DNA from: Shewanella glacialimarina
GTDB taxonomy: Bacteria; Pseudomonadota; Gammaproteobacteria; Enterobacterales; Shewanellaceae
DNA: 64,000 nucleotides
Assembly: GCF_020511155.1 (NCBI RefSeq)
Contig: NZ_CP041216.1
Location: 248,001 to 312,000 of the forward strand
Direction: 5' to 3'
Within the stretch, counting starts at the first letter, position 1; each line of letters opens with the position of its first letter. Under the pieces are notes generated by a model. The model saw only the letters and a list, made by a program, of their open reading frames with translations, was not told the DNA's origin and ran no database searches. This document shows positions 37,448-46,819 of the stretch, piece by piece. The translations under genes and the position numbers were made by a program.

Positions 37448-37815
37448 AGTATTTATTATTAGGACTGTGTTTGGTATTTATCTTGACCTCTAGCGCGTTT
37501 GCAAATGATGTCATTAAGCCAATCGATCCTGAAAAACCGCGCAAAAAAATGTCATTAGAAAAACAAGCTGAACAAGGCCGCATTGATTCTGAAAAGTTAG
37601 CGCAATCGCAATTAGACAATGCGCGTGTTGCAGCGCAAGCTACCGCTGAACGCGAACAAGATGTGTTGTCGCGCCAAGAGTCTGGGGAATGGCAGAATGA
37701 GCAACGTGAAAAGGCTAAAATACAGTTTGATGATCGTGCTGAGCGCGAAAATAAATATTTAAAGCAAGCACAAGAAGCCGCCGCTAAAGAAAAACAAATT
37801 AGTGAAGAAAAGTAG
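37444..37815 (+). CDS. Small exported charged coiled-coil protein
   Basis: I do not recognise this 123-residue protein. It has a signal peptide (MKYLLLGLCLVFILTSSAFA, then NDVIKP) and a highly charged mature part rich in Lys, Glu, Gln and Arg (EKQAEQGRIDSEKLAQSQ, QDVLSRQESGEWQNEQREK), likely one long periplasmic helix or coiled coil. The four-base overlap with the tRNA modification gene indicates an operon, but no functional link is obvious. The next gene starts 30 bp later. Confidence 0.78.
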   Translation: MKYLLLGLCLVFILTSSAFANDVIKPIDPEKPRKKMSLEKQAEQGRIDSEKLAQSQLDNARVAAQATAEREQDVLSRQESGEWQNEQREKAKIQFDDRAERENKYLKQAQEAAAKEKQISEEK

Positions 37816-37845
37816 CCTAAGTGTTGAGCCAATAGAGTGTCTTTC

Positions 37846-38535
37846 ATGTCAGTAGATTTAGCTGTTAATACCGTTGTTGCGCCAGAACGCTGCCCATTAT
37901 GTCACCACACTGAAGTGGTGTTTTTTCACCAAGATAAAGACCGTAGCTACTTTCAATGCAAGCGATGTGAATTGGTTACTGTACCTGCGTCATTTTATTT
38001 AGATAAAGCAGCAGAAAAAGCCCACTATGATTGTCACCATAATGACTTTGCCGATGTGGGTTATCAACGCTTTCTATCTCGTACCTTAACGCCATTACTC
38101 GCTCGGGTTAACCCCAACTCCAAGGGCTTAGACTTTGGCTGTGGGGAAGGTGCTGTGCTTAGCCAAATGGCAGCGCAGCAAGGTGTTGACGTTAGTAATT
38201 ATGATTTATTTTATTTCCCTAACCATGACCTACTACAGCAGCAATATGACTTTGTCACCATGACCGAAGTGCTGGAGCATATTGCTAACCCCCAAGCAAT
38301 ATTTAAGCAACTACAAGGCTTACTAAACCCTTCAGGCAAGCTGGCTATTATGACTAAGCGAGTTAAGGGGATTGCAGGTTTTATAGACTGGCATTACAAG
38401 TTTGATCCTACTCATATTAATTTTTATAGTCTGTCGACCTTTGAATGGATAGCTAAACAGTATCAATGGCAACTAGAAGTGATCGAGAATGACGTGGTAA
38501 TGTTTCATTTGCCAGAATCCGCTGACTCTAACTAA
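37846..38535 (+). CDS. Class I SAM-dependent methyltransferase with N-terminal zinc ribbon
   Basis: A cytoplasmic methyltransferase of 229 residues. The first ~40 residues form a probable zinc ribbon (ERCPLCHHTEVVFF ... YFQCKRCELV). The SAM site is KGLDFGCGEGAVLSQMA (~98), and FVTMTEVLEHIANP is the motif III acidic region of the UbiE/Methyltransf_11 group. HINFYSLSTFEWI follows, often seen with this zinc-ribbon type. The ATG at 37846 was used; a GTG three codons earlier is possible. It follows the TapT-like operon and may be its third gene. Substrate unknown. Confidence 0.85.
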   Translation: MSVDLAVNTVVAPERCPLCHHTEVVFFHQDKDRSYFQCKRCELVTVPASFYLDKAAEKAHYDCHHNDFADVGYQRFLSRTLTPLLARVNPNSKGLDFGCGEGAVLSQMAAQQGVDVSNYDLFYFPNHDLLQQQYDFVTMTEVLEHIANPQAIFKQLQGLLNPSGKLAIMTKRVKGIAGFIDWHYKFDPTHINFYSLSTFEWIAKQYQWQLEVIENDVVMFHLPESADSN

Positions 38536-38668
38536 TTTACTTGGGGGGACTCATTACTGCAAACAAATAGATACAATTGTTCTGGGCCGGCCACCCTCAA
38601 AAAATTTAACAATTTAGCAAAATAAAGGTAAGTTAATTGTCCAATTATAATAATTAAACGGATTAATC

Positions 38669-39985
38669 ATGCGCCTTACATCAATTGCTAAGTTCATTAC
38701 CACTATGACGGTAAGTTTAACTACAGGTTTATTAGCAGTACCAGCCTTTGCCGACCAACCCAATGCTGCTCAGCTTGCTGCAGATGTAGAGACAAAAGTT
38801 ATTGAGTGGCGCCGCGACTTACACCAACATCCTGAATTATCTAATCGTGAATTTCGTACCAGTAAAGTCATTGAAAAACATCTAAAATCTTTAGGGCTAG
38901 AGGTGCAAACAGGTATTGCACATACTGGCGTAGTTGCCATCTTAAAAGGGGGTAAGCCAGGGCCGTTAATCGGTTTACGTGCCGATATGGACGCGCTACC
39001 GGTTACTGAGGTAGTTGATTTACCTTTTGCATCCAAAGTTACCGATACTTATCGAGATCAAAAGGTTGGTGTAATGCATGCGTGTGGTCATGATACCCAT
39101 GTGGCTATGTTAATGGGTGTCGCCGAAAGTCTGGTAAAAGTAAAAGATAGCCTAGCGGGAGATGTGATGTTTATCTTTCAGCCCGCGGAAGAAGGCGCAC
39201 CTGAGGGTGAAGAGGGCGGAGCTGAGTTGATGTTAAAGCAAGGCTTATTTGCTAAACGTAAACCTGATCAAGTATTCGGTATGCACGTGACCTCAAGTTT
39301 ACCTACGGGTGTGATTGGATTACGTTCAGGGCCAGCCATGGCCAGCGAAGATTCATTCACCATTAATGTCACAGGCAAACAAACCCACGGCTCACGTCCT
39401 TGGGGCGGGGTTGATCCTATTGTGGCATCCGCGCAAATTATCACCAGCGTACAAACTATTATTAGTCGCCAGGTTGATATCACTAAAGCGCCAGCCGTGG
39501 TGAGTTTTGGGGCCATAAATGGCGGGATCCGCTCTAATATTATTCCTGATAAAGTTGAGTTAATTGGCACCATCCGCACCTTTGATCAAGACATGCGAGC
39601 TGCAATTAAGGTCAAGCTAGCTGATATAGCCTCCAATGCTGCTAAAACAGTGGGCGCAAGTGCTGAAACCATTATTGATGCGGGTTATCCAGTAACGGTT
39701 AATAACCCTGAATTAGTCAGTAAAATGCGTCCTGTAATTGCATCTGTTGTCGGCGAAGAAATGCTTATCGAACCCGGTTTAATTACCGGTGCAGAAGACT
39801 TCTCTTATTACGCATTAGAAACCCCAGGGTTATTTTTCTTCTTAGGTGTAACTCCACATGACCAAGACTTAAGCCAAGTCGCCAGTAACCATTCACCTGC
39901 ATTTTATGTGGATGAAAGCGCTTTGAAAGTCGGTGTACAAACTATGACACAAATTGCGCTGACAGCATTAGGTGCAGCAGAGTAA
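38669..39985 (+). CDS. Exported M20-family amidohydrolase
   Basis: A periplasmic or secreted zinc/manganese amidohydrolase of the M20 family (IAA-amino-acid hydrolase / hippurate hydrolase type). The 438-residue protein has a signal peptide ending PAFA. Catalytic core: WRRDLHQHPELSNREF, GLRADMDALPVTE, the metal motif HACGHDTH (~130), and FQPAEEGAPEG with the catalytic Glu. The dimerisation domain follows, with GKQTHGSRPWGG. ITGAEDFSYYALETPG supplies a late metal ligand. It lies 45 bp upstream of two M16 peptidase genes, probably in one operon for extracytoplasmic peptide use. Confidence 0.92.
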   Translation: MRLTSIAKFITTMTVSLTTGLLAVPAFADQPNAAQLAADVETKVIEWRRDLHQHPELSNREFRTSKVIEKHLKSLGLEVQTGIAHTGVVAILKGGKPGPLIGLRADMDALPVTEVVDLPFASKVTDTYRDQKVGVMHACGHDTHVAMLMGVAESLVKVKDSLAGDVMFIFQPAEEGAPEGEEGGAELMLKQGLFAKRKPDQVFGMHVTSSLPTGVIGLRSGPAMASEDSFTINVTGKQTHGSRPWGGVDPIVASAQIITSVQTIISRQVDITKAPAVVSFGAINGGIRSNIIPDKVELIGTIRTFDQDMRAAIKVKLADIASNAAKTVGASAETIIDAGYPVTVNNPELVSKMRPVIASVVGEEMLIEPGLITGAEDFSYYALETPGLFFFLGVTPHDQDLSQVASNHSPAFYVDESALKVGVQTMTQIALTALGAAE

Positions 39986-40030
39986 AATTTATTCAACATT
40001 GATAGTTTAAATAGCTCAAAGGAGCGAAAT

Positions 40031-41359
40031 ATGAAACGGACGTTAACCGCGTTAATGTTATTGGCAGGCGTGTTAGGCACATCAAGTGCTGATGCCACTA
40101 CCGCCAAAGATATTGACAGTTTTACCTTAGATAACGGTATGGAAATTATGGTATTAGAGGATAGCTCTATACCCAATGCCAATATGTACTTATTTTGGAA
40201 AGTTGGCTCGCGCAATGAGGTACCCGGTATTACCGGTATTTCTCACTTTTTTGAACACATGATGTTTAATGGTTCAAAAAAGTTTGGTCCGAAAATGTTT
40301 GACCGCACTATGGAAGCTGCTGGTGGGGCAAATAATGCTTACACCACTGAAGACATGACAGTGTATACCGACTGGTTCCCCGCTAATGCCATTGAAACCA
40401 TGTTTGATTTGGAAGCCGACCGTATCGCTAATTTAGATATCAACTCTGAAATGGTTGAGAGTGAGCGTGGCGTGGTGCAGTCAGAGCGTACAACAGGACT
40501 TGAAAACTCTAACTGGCGCACCATACAAGAAGCGTTAAAAGGTGTGGCATTTTCAGCTCACCCTTATAGCTGGTCGGTTATTGGTTATGAGTCTGACATT
40601 GCCGCATGGACGTTAGAAGACTTGCAGCAATACCATAAAACCTATTACGCGCCAAACAACGCCGTGGTGGTTATTGCCGGAGATGTAAAGCTGGCTGAAG
40701 TTAAGCGATTAGCAAATAAGTATTTTGCACCTATTCCGGCACAAGCACCGCCTAAAGCCGTTCGCACCGTCGAGCCATTGCAGCAGGGTGAACGTCGTGT
40801 TTTTGTGAAAAAAGAATCGGTAAGCACCCCAAATGTGATGTTGGCTTACCATATTCCCGCCACCAGTCATGCAGACTATTATGCGCTAGATTTACTCAGC
40901 TCAGTTTTAAGCCAAGGTAATAGCTCACGTTTTTACCAAGGTTTGGTAGACAAGCAACTGGCAACATCGGCAGACACGTACATGCCAATGTCGTTCGACT
41001 CTAACTTGTTTTACATCTTAGGTGTCGCTAACACAGGTGTTGAAGCCAGTACCCTTGAGCTTGCCTTACTAGAGCAAATTAACTTAATCGCAACCCAAGG
41101 TGTCACAGCTGGGGAGTTAGAAAAGGTTAAAAATATTAAATTAATCAATTTTTATCGTGATATGGAAACCATTAACGGTAAAGCCAACACGCTAGGAACC
41201 TACGAGATGTATTTTGGCAGCTTTGAAAAATTATTTGATGCGCCAGAGCGTTATAACACAGTGACCCCAGAAGATATCAAACGTGTAGCGCAAACCTATT
41301 TAATTCGCGCTAATCGTACCGTCGGTGTGTTGGCGGCTACAGAGGAGAGCGACAAATGA
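40031..41359 (+). CDS. Exported M16 zinc metallopeptidase, catalytic subunit
   Basis: A periplasmic M16B peptidase of 442 residues (PqqL/mitochondrial-processing-peptidase-like). It has a signal peptide (MKRTLTALMLLAGVLGTSSADA) and the inverted zinc motif HxxEH in ISHFFEHMMFNGS, with the distal Glu in SERGVVQSERTTG. The ATG has GGAGCG 6 bases upstream. Its stop overlaps the next gene by four bases (ATGA). That gene encodes an M16 protein without the zinc motif, so the active enzyme is probably a heterodimer, as known for other M16B pairs. Confidence 0.93.
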   Translation: MKRTLTALMLLAGVLGTSSADATTAKDIDSFTLDNGMEIMVLEDSSIPNANMYLFWKVGSRNEVPGITGISHFFEHMMFNGSKKFGPKMFDRTMEAAGGANNAYTTEDMTVYTDWFPANAIETMFDLEADRIANLDINSEMVESERGVVQSERTTGLENSNWRTIQEALKGVAFSAHPYSWSVIGYESDIAAWTLEDLQQYHKTYYAPNNAVVVIAGDVKLAEVKRLANKYFAPIPAQAPPKAVRTVEPLQQGERRVFVKKESVSTPNVMLAYHIPATSHADYYALDLLSSVLSQGNSSRFYQGLVDKQLATSADTYMPMSFDSNLFYILGVANTGVEASTLELALLEQINLIATQGVTAGELEKVKNIKLINFYRDMETINGKANTLGTYEMYFGSFEKLFDAPERYNTVTPEDIKRVAQTYLIRANRTVGVLAATEESDK

Positions 41360-42801
41360 GACTTATGAAACCAACAATCAAAATGTCGTTGTCGGCCCTG
41401 GCTATTGTCAGTGCATTATCATTAGCGGGTTGCGCTACTACAAGTAACAGTACTGTGGCCAATGTAGTCGAAACAGGCAGCTTTAGCTTACCTCAGTATC
41501 AAACGGTGAGTTTATCTAACGGTCTTAAAGTGAATTTAATGGTACAAAAAGAAGTGCCATTAATCACAATCAATGCCGTGGTGCGGGCCGGTGCAGTGAA
41601 TGACACCACCTCTGGTTTAGCCAGCATGACAGCCCAAGGTTTAATGCTAGGTGCGGCGGGCCAATCAAAAGCGGATATTGAACAAACACTCGATTTTATG
41701 GGTGCCAGTTTGAATACCGGTGCAGATCAAGAGGGCAGCTATATTGATGCCAGCTTTATGAGTAAAGATCTGGATAAGGTACTGCCTATTTTTAGCAATA
41801 TACTGTTATCTCCTGACTTTGATACTGCTGAGTTCGCTAAATTACAGCAACGTGAAATTGTGGGCTTGTCTCAACAAAAGGAAAGTCCGCGCGCTGTTAT
41901 TGGCCGTTACTTTAATAAGTTAGTGTTTGGTGATCATCCTTATGCTAACCCAAGCTCAGGTAACAGCGAGTCTATTGCTGAATTATCTATTGAGCAGCTA
42001 CGAGCGTTTCATCAGGGTTTCTATCAACCTAATAACGTAGCAATCAGTGTTGTCGGTGATTTTGACCCACAGCAGATGCAAGCCAAGTTAGAGCAAGCTT
42101 TGGGGCAATGGCAAAATACTGAAGTCGCAGTGCAAGCCGATTTAGCTCAAGCTTTACCTGTAATGGGCGCTAGCCGCGTGTTGCTGGTGGATAAGCCTGA
42201 TGCAATTGAAACCACTTTTGTGTTTGGTGGCATGGGCATAAGTTACGATAACCCTGATTACGTTGGCTTAACGGTAGTGAATACCATTTTAGGCGGTCGT
42301 TTTACCTCATGGTTAAATGATGAGCTTAGAGTTAATGCTGGCTTAACCTACGGTGCGCGCTCTGGTTTTGTGCCGTTTTCAAAGGCTGGTGTATTTCAAA
42401 TTAGTACCTTTACTAAAGCTGAAACTACCAAAGAAGCCATTGATTTAGCCTTAAAAACCTATGCAAGATTGTGGGAAAAAGGTATCGACCAAGCGACATT
42501 AGATTCAGCTAAAGCTTATGTTAAAGGGCAGTTTCCGCCTAAGTTTGAAACCGCAAGTCAGCTAGCGGGCTTAATGTCAGAGATGTATTTATATGGCTTT
42601 AATGATGATTTTATTAATCAATTTCAAGCTAAAGTTGATGGGTTAACCATTGCTGAAACCCAACGTTTAGTTAAAAAGTATTTTCCTCAACAAAATTTAC
42701 AGTATGTGCTGATAGGTAATGCTGAAAAAATTGCCGATATTGCCGCTCAGTATGGCGACGTGACCAAGGTTGATATAAAAGACAGTGGTTTTGGTCAGTA
42801 G
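41356..42801 (+). CDS. M16-family lipoprotein, non-catalytic partner subunit
   Basis: The 481-residue partner of the preceding peptidase. The lipobox is SALSLAGC (Cys near residue 26), so the mature protein is lipid-anchored. At the place of the zinc motif it has GLASMTAQGLMLGAAG, with neither His nor Glu, hence no catalysis. It keeps the C-terminal Arg/Tyr pair typical of the non-catalytic subunit (RVNAGLTYGARSGF). Lipidation should tether the heterodimer to a membrane. A second start (MKPTIKM) is three codons downstream of the first. Confidence 0.92.
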   Translation: MRLMKPTIKMSLSALAIVSALSLAGCATTSNSTVANVVETGSFSLPQYQTVSLSNGLKVNLMVQKEVPLITINAVVRAGAVNDTTSGLASMTAQGLMLGAAGQSKADIEQTLDFMGASLNTGADQEGSYIDASFMSKDLDKVLPIFSNILLSPDFDTAEFAKLQQREIVGLSQQKESPRAVIGRYFNKLVFGDHPYANPSSGNSESIAELSIEQLRAFHQGFYQPNNVAISVVGDFDPQQMQAKLEQALGQWQNTEVAVQADLAQALPVMGASRVLLVDKPDAIETTFVFGGMGISYDNPDYVGLTVVNTILGGRFTSWLNDELRVNAGLTYGARSGFVPFSKAGVFQISTFTKAETTKEAIDLALKTYARLWEKGIDQATLDSAKAYVKGQFPPKFETASQLAGLMSEMYLYGFNDDFINQFQAKVDGLTIAETQRLVKKYFPQQNLQYVLIGNAEKIADIAAQYGDVTKVDIKDSGFGQ

Positions 42802-42842
42802 TTTGGGGTAGTGAATTGAGCTGTAACTAATAGCCAAACTAG

Positions 42843-42875
42843 AAAAGACCCACGATTGAGTGGGTCTTTTGTTTT
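42843..42875 (+). terminator. Rho-independent terminator after the peptidase operon
   Basis: AAAAGACCCAC and GTGGGTCTTTT pair perfectly around GATTGA, followed by GTTTT, 42 bases after the last peptidase stop. Confidence 0.92.
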
Positions 42876-43021
42876 ATCGGGTGTATATTTTGAGTTGATT
42901 ATCTTGGGGGCGATTAAATAAGTGTATCCCAAGCCTTAGGTGCTAAAAACGGGTCAAATATGGCAATCAGTGAAATATGCACTCGCGCTTTACTTTCAAC
43001 AATCAACCGACTTTAAACAAG

Positions 43022-43558
43022 ATGATATTGAACTGCTTTAAATCGATAACCTGTATTCTATTTGGCATTATTACGCTGCATTGTGCGCCTGCTTTGGCCA
43101 ACAAGGTGCAGCTTGGGCAACTTTGCCCGTTAATAAGTGGTCAGTGGCAAGGTAGCGCAGCAAATCCAAACGGCCTATCAAAACAGGTGACTACCTCAGT
43201 GCTGTGTTCTGCCGATAACAATAATATGTATATTAGTATTAGCCAAGGTGCACGGTTCAGTAATAGTGAAACCTGGTGGTTTCGTGTGCGAGGCAATGAG
43301 ATCGAGCTGATTTATTCTGATGGTATTAATGCAGACATTAGCCAACTATTTACCTTATACCAGCAAGGTGATGGATTTACTTTTCTAGGAAAGGGTGAAA
43401 TTAAACAGCGTCCAGCTTTAATACGGCTTTCCTTTGATGCACAGCAAGCTAACGGTAAAACCCACTGGCTATGGCAACAAAGTGCCCACTTTTTAGATGA
43501 TGATAGCGACAGTTATCAAGTGGTTCGGGGGGTAAGCCTGATGCCTATAGGTAGGTAA
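43022..43558 (+). CDS. Hypothetical exported protein
   Basis: I do not recognise this protein (178 residues from the ATG at 43022). That start was chosen because it puts a signal peptide at the N-terminus (MILNCFKSITCILFGIITLH ... APALA); an ATG 15 codons earlier adds a hydrophilic stretch. Neither has a strong ribosome binding site. The mature part looks like a small beta-rich domain with paired Cys (LCPLISGQWQGSA, VLCSADNNN) and several Trp (SETWWFRVRGN, THWLWQQS), reminiscent of lipocalin-like ligand binders, but this is only a resemblance. Confidence 0.65.
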   Translation: MILNCFKSITCILFGIITLHCAPALANKVQLGQLCPLISGQWQGSAANPNGLSKQVTTSVLCSADNNNMYISISQGARFSNSETWWFRVRGNEIELIYSDGINADISQLFTLYQQGDGFTFLGKGEIKQRPALIRLSFDAQQANGKTHWLWQQSAHFLDDDSDSYQVVRGVSLMPIGR

Positions 43559-43737
43559 AAGTCTGGGCAATAAACAATATAAAATCGATGCAAGTTTGGT
43601 ATGCCATATCCCTACGACCTAGCTATGCTAGTCAATAAGTTAGCCAGTTAGTTTTAGTCGGTGAACCCTAACCAGTAAAGCTTAGTCGCTAGTAAAATTT
43701 GGTAGTCCGTAATACTGAGTAGATCGTAAAGCTGAGC

Positions 43738-44070
43738 CTAGCTAAAAAAGTACAACGCAAAACCTAACCAACTTAAGCCCAATGCGCAAACTAATGCCCA
43801 TACTATAGGTGTCATTTGGGTTGATTCAGCAAACTCTAATTCAAACTCAGGTTCATCGTGTTGTATTTTTTGCTTAGATTTAACTTGCTGCTTGCGCGCT
43901 TTATCACTCTGTCTTGCTTTGGCTTTATGCTGTTTTTTATATTCAGTAATGCCTTTTTCAATACCGCTAGCAATAAGCTTAGTTTGCGCTTTAGTTTGAC
44001 CTTCTTTCTGAGTCGACTTGGCAATGGTTAATGCTTGCTCTTGAGTTTCATTTGAACTGGATTGCTTCAT
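43738..44070 (-). CDS. Small tail-anchored hypothetical protein
   Basis: A 110-residue protein with a Lys/Gln-rich helical first part ([34 protein letters not shown]) and one C-terminal membrane helix ([20 protein letters not shown]). It has no signal peptide and so should be tail-anchored with the charged part in the cytoplasm. Its ATG overlaps the trmL stop by four bases, so it is probably cotranslated with trmL. Function unknown. Confidence 0.72.
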   Translation of the reverse strand: MKQSSSNETQEQALTIAKSTQKEGQTKAQTKLIASGIEKGITEYKKQHKAKARQSDKARKQQVKSKQKIQHDEPEFELEFAESTQMTPIVWALVCALGLSWLGFALYFFS

Positions 44071-44531
44071 TCTGCGCCTGCAAAATCGAGCTGTCGCCAG
44101 GCTTCATAGCTAATTATCGCGACAGAGTTAGAAAGATTTAAGCTGCGGCTATTGGCAGTCATAGGAATGCGCAGGCGCTGCTCTAATGGCGTCGCATTTA
44201 TAATGTCCATGGGTAAGCCGCGTGTTTCTGGGCCAAATAATAAAACATCATCTTCCGCAAAAGCGATTTGAGTGTGTGGGCGACTGCCTTTGGTGGTACA
44301 CGCCATAATACGTTTTCCAGCCATAGCGACTAAAAATTCTGGGTAATTTTTATGGCGGGTGACTCGGGTTAGGTCGGAGTAATCTAAACCTGCGCGACGT
44401 AGCTTTTTCTCTTCTAAGTCGAAACCGAGAGGTTCAATAAGATGAAGTTGCGTACCATTATTGGCACATAAACGAATAATATTGCCCGTATTTGGGGCGA
44501 TTTCTGGCTCATAAAGTGCGATATGGAACAT
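44067..44531 (-). CDS. trmL: tRNA (cytidine/uridine-34 2'-O) methyltransferase TrmL
   Basis: Methylates the wobble ribose of tRNA-Leu species, using SAM. The 154-residue SPOUT (trefoil-knot) protein has the N-terminal [20 protein letters not shown], the middle [10 protein letters not shown] and the C-terminal [19 protein letters not shown], all diagnostic for TrmL (formerly CspR/YibK). Length is typical. It is followed by the overlapping tail-anchored protein gene. Confidence 0.95.
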   Translation of the reverse strand: MFHIALYEPEIAPNTGNIIRLCANNGTQLHLIEPLGFDLEEKKLRRAGLDYSDLTRVTRHKNYPEFLVAMAGKRIMACTTKGSRPHTQIAFAEDDVLLFGPETRGLPMDIINATPLEQRLRIPMTANSRSLNLSNSVAIISYEAWRQLDFAGAE

Positions 44532-44640
44532 GGTGACCTACCTGAAAAAAATAACGGTGTATTATAGCGTTAGCGAAGCGACAAATCAGCTAAATTACTC
44601 AGTTTGATATTATTTGATTTTGATTATGCAGGGTAGTTGA

Positions 44641-45351
44641 CTATATCGCTTTAAATCCTTTGGAGTCTAAATGATTGAGTATTTTCTGACTTATAGGGCA
44701 TTGAGTGTTAATCCATACTCCTATTGGAAATTTTCTAAACACTGTGGTCGAACTTTGAATTTGCTCCATAGGGATACCAAGTTGGTTTGCTGCGAATGTA
44801 ATAGCACGTAAGTCGGCATAGACATAATCGACTCGATTTTTTATCAGTAAATGTGTGCCTTGTTGAATAGACTCAATATCAAATAATACCGCACCAGCAT
44901 CAGAGAATTGTTTGATAACGCCTTTAGGTTGCATCATCCGAAGTTGTGCACTACGCATCCCTTCAATCTTATCACCTGTAAATTGGCTCGGTTGTACTAA
45001 TCGATGTAATTTCAGTTCTAAAATGTCATCGTATAATGGAACAAGTTTATGATTTTTCTTTGTTTCAAATGGCGGAACAAAACTGGCACACCAATCTTGA
45101 TTAACTAATTTTTTATGTACTCTGGCGGAAGATAAAAAGTTTGCCGTCACCTCGAAACCCGATGATTTCATGGCTTGAGATAGCTTAGCGAATGCTTCGC
45201 CCCTATCGGTTTGCTGCTGTATTAAATAGGGAGGGTATTCAATGGCATCGACGTAAAATGGTTCAGCATGAGTTATGCTCACTCTCATAGATAAAACCAA
45301 CGTAAAGCAAGATAATATTACTTTACGACATGTTGTCATTTCGAGGCGCAT
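44641..45351 (-). CDS. Periplasmic solute-binding-like protein (SBP_bac_3 type)
   Basis: A 236-residue exported protein that looks like a family 3 extracellular solute-binding domain: signal peptide ending THA, then EPFYVDAIEYPPYLI, GEAFAKLSQAMKSSGFEV, and later LIKNRVDYVYADLRAI. No transporter genes are adjacent, so it may be an orphan sensor-like binding protein, as is common in Shewanella-like genomes. The start could be the ATG at 45339 (MTTCRKVIL), since GGGAAAGGA directly abuts the first ATG and suits the later one better. Confidence 0.78.
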   Translation of the reverse strand: MRLEMTTCRKVILSCFTLVLSMRVSITHAEPFYVDAIEYPPYLIQQQTDRGEAFAKLSQAMKSSGFEVTANFLSSARVHKKLVNQDWCASFVPPFETKKNHKLVPLYDDILELKLHRLVQPSQFTGDKIEGMRSAQLRMMQPKGVIKQFSDAGAVLFDIESIQQGTHLLIKNRVDYVYADLRAITFAANQLGIPMEQIQSSTTVFRKFPIGVWINTQCPISQKILNHLDSKGFKAI

Positions 45352-45454
45352 TCCTTTCCCTTGTTAACTTATTCTCCTAAGTTTTAAGCATAGCAGAACC
45401 GCATATTAAAATAGGGGGAAGTTTATTCTTTAGAATACATAAAGTATGTGTCGT

Positions 45455-46819
45455 TTAAATGGGAATGTTTAATTTGATATGCAGTCCATTAGGCTTGTTA
45501 TTCAACGCTTTAATATCCCCATTATGGGCTTGAATTGCCGCTTGAGTAATTGCCAGGCCTAACCCCCAGCCACCACTGATTCTATCTCGTGCGTTATCTG
45601 GACGATAAAATGGTCTAAAAATCGCTTCTAATTCATGCTCATCAATCCCTGGCCCATCATCAATAATAGAGATAACAATTGAGTGACTCTGCTGGGTGGC
45701 TTCGATTGAAATTTGGCTGGCAGCATAACGAATGGCATTACGTAACACGTTTTCAATTGCGCGGCACAAATGCTTTGGATAATGCTCAAACGCAAGGCTG
45801 TCATCTATATGAATATGCAACTGCTTGTTTTGTTGCTCTGCCTCAAACTCTGCATCATCGAGCACTTGGCTCAAGGTTTCGCTTAATTCGGCATAAATTT
45901 TTATTTCGCTGGCATTTAGTGTTACTCGAGATAACGTCAGTAACTCACCGATTAAGTCATCTAATTGGTTGGCTTCATATTCTATGCGGGTTAATTCGGT
46001 ACTGTCTTGGCCTTTTTTACGCGCCAGCGCCAAGGACAGTTTTAAGCGTGTTAGCGGTGTGCGAAGTTCGTGGGAAATGTCTCCCATTAACCGTTGCTGG
46101 TTAGTCACCATAACTTCAATTGAGTCGGCCATACTGTTGAACGTCATTGCAAGCTGGCCCATTTCATCACTTCTGCTGACGGTAGTTTTGTCGACTCGGT
46201 GCGATAAATCGCCTTTCGCGATTGCATTGGCGCTGCGTTTTAGACTATTCAGGGGTTTACCAAGATGCCAGGCGAGTAAACCACATAATATGCCTGAGAA
46301 TAGAATGGCAATAGAAGCTGTGAGTAGTTTGTTCTCAGAAAAGTAAAAGAACCAGGGTCTAGGATGGTTAGCGGGAACACGACCATAAACTTGGAAGGTT
46401 TGCTGATTAACACTGAAGGTTAAAGGGCCAAAAATAAGCTCATTTCTAAACTGATGACTAATTGGCTGCTTGGCGTCTTCTGCCATTAATAGAAACTGTC
46501 GTAATGAGCGGGGGACTTTACGGCTATTAATGACTTGACCACCGTCGTTTACAAGATACACACGTAGCGGCTTGTTTTGTCTTGAATGTTGGCGTTGTAA
46601 TTTATATAGCTTATCTGTAATGAGAATATCGGGTGATTGTTGAATGTCTTTGGCTACCGTTTGTAGCACTTGCTGTAAATGCTTTTCAATCGGTGCGCGG
46701 TCTTGATTTTGCATAATAATGGGTAGAATTAACACTAATGCAATGGTCAAAGAGCTGCATAGCCAAAAGCCAATCAATAATTTAAAGAATAAACGATTTA
46801 ATGGGTTAGTTGTACTCAT
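45455..46819 (-). CDS. cpxA: Envelope-stress sensor kinase CpxA
   Basis: Inner-membrane sensor kinase of the Cpx system, which detects misfolded envelope proteins. The 454-residue protein has a first helix near 14-36, a periplasmic domain of ~130 residues, a second helix near 165-185 (LTASIAILFSGILCGLLAW), a HAMP domain, the phospho-His in MGDISHELRTPLTRL, an N box (IENVLRNAIRYA) and a G box (GGWGLGLAITQAA). The ATG at 46819 overlaps the cpxR stop by one base (TAATG) and was chosen over an in-frame upstream start. The neighbours cpxR, cpxP and fieF confirm the name. Confidence 0.93.
   Translation of the reverse strand: MSTTNPLNRLFFKLLIGFWLCSSLTIALVLILPIIMQNQDRAPIEKHLQQVLQTVAKDIQQSPDILITDKLYKLQRQHSRQNKPLRVYLVNDGGQVINSRKVPRSLRQFLLMAEDAKQPISHQFRNELIFGPLTFSVNQQTFQVYGRVPANHPRPWFFYFSENKLLTASIAILFSGILCGLLAWHLGKPLNSLKRSANAIAKGDLSHRVDKTTVSRSDEMGQLAMTFNSMADSIEVMVTNQQRLMGDISHELRTPLTRLKLSLALARKKGQDSTELTRIEYEANQLDDLIGELLTLSRVTLNASEIKIYAELSETLSQVLDDAEFEAEQQNKQLHIHIDDSLAFEHYPKHLCRAIENVLRNAIRYAASQISIEATQQSHSIVISIIDDGPGIDEHELEAIFRPFYRPDNARDRISGGWGLGLAITQAAIQAHNGDIKALNNKPNGLHIKLNIPI

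Noticed and set aside
45679-46346. Two plus-strand open frames of 141 and 125 codons inside cpxA
   Set aside because: Both lie opposite clear kinase motifs of cpxA and have no ribosome binding site.
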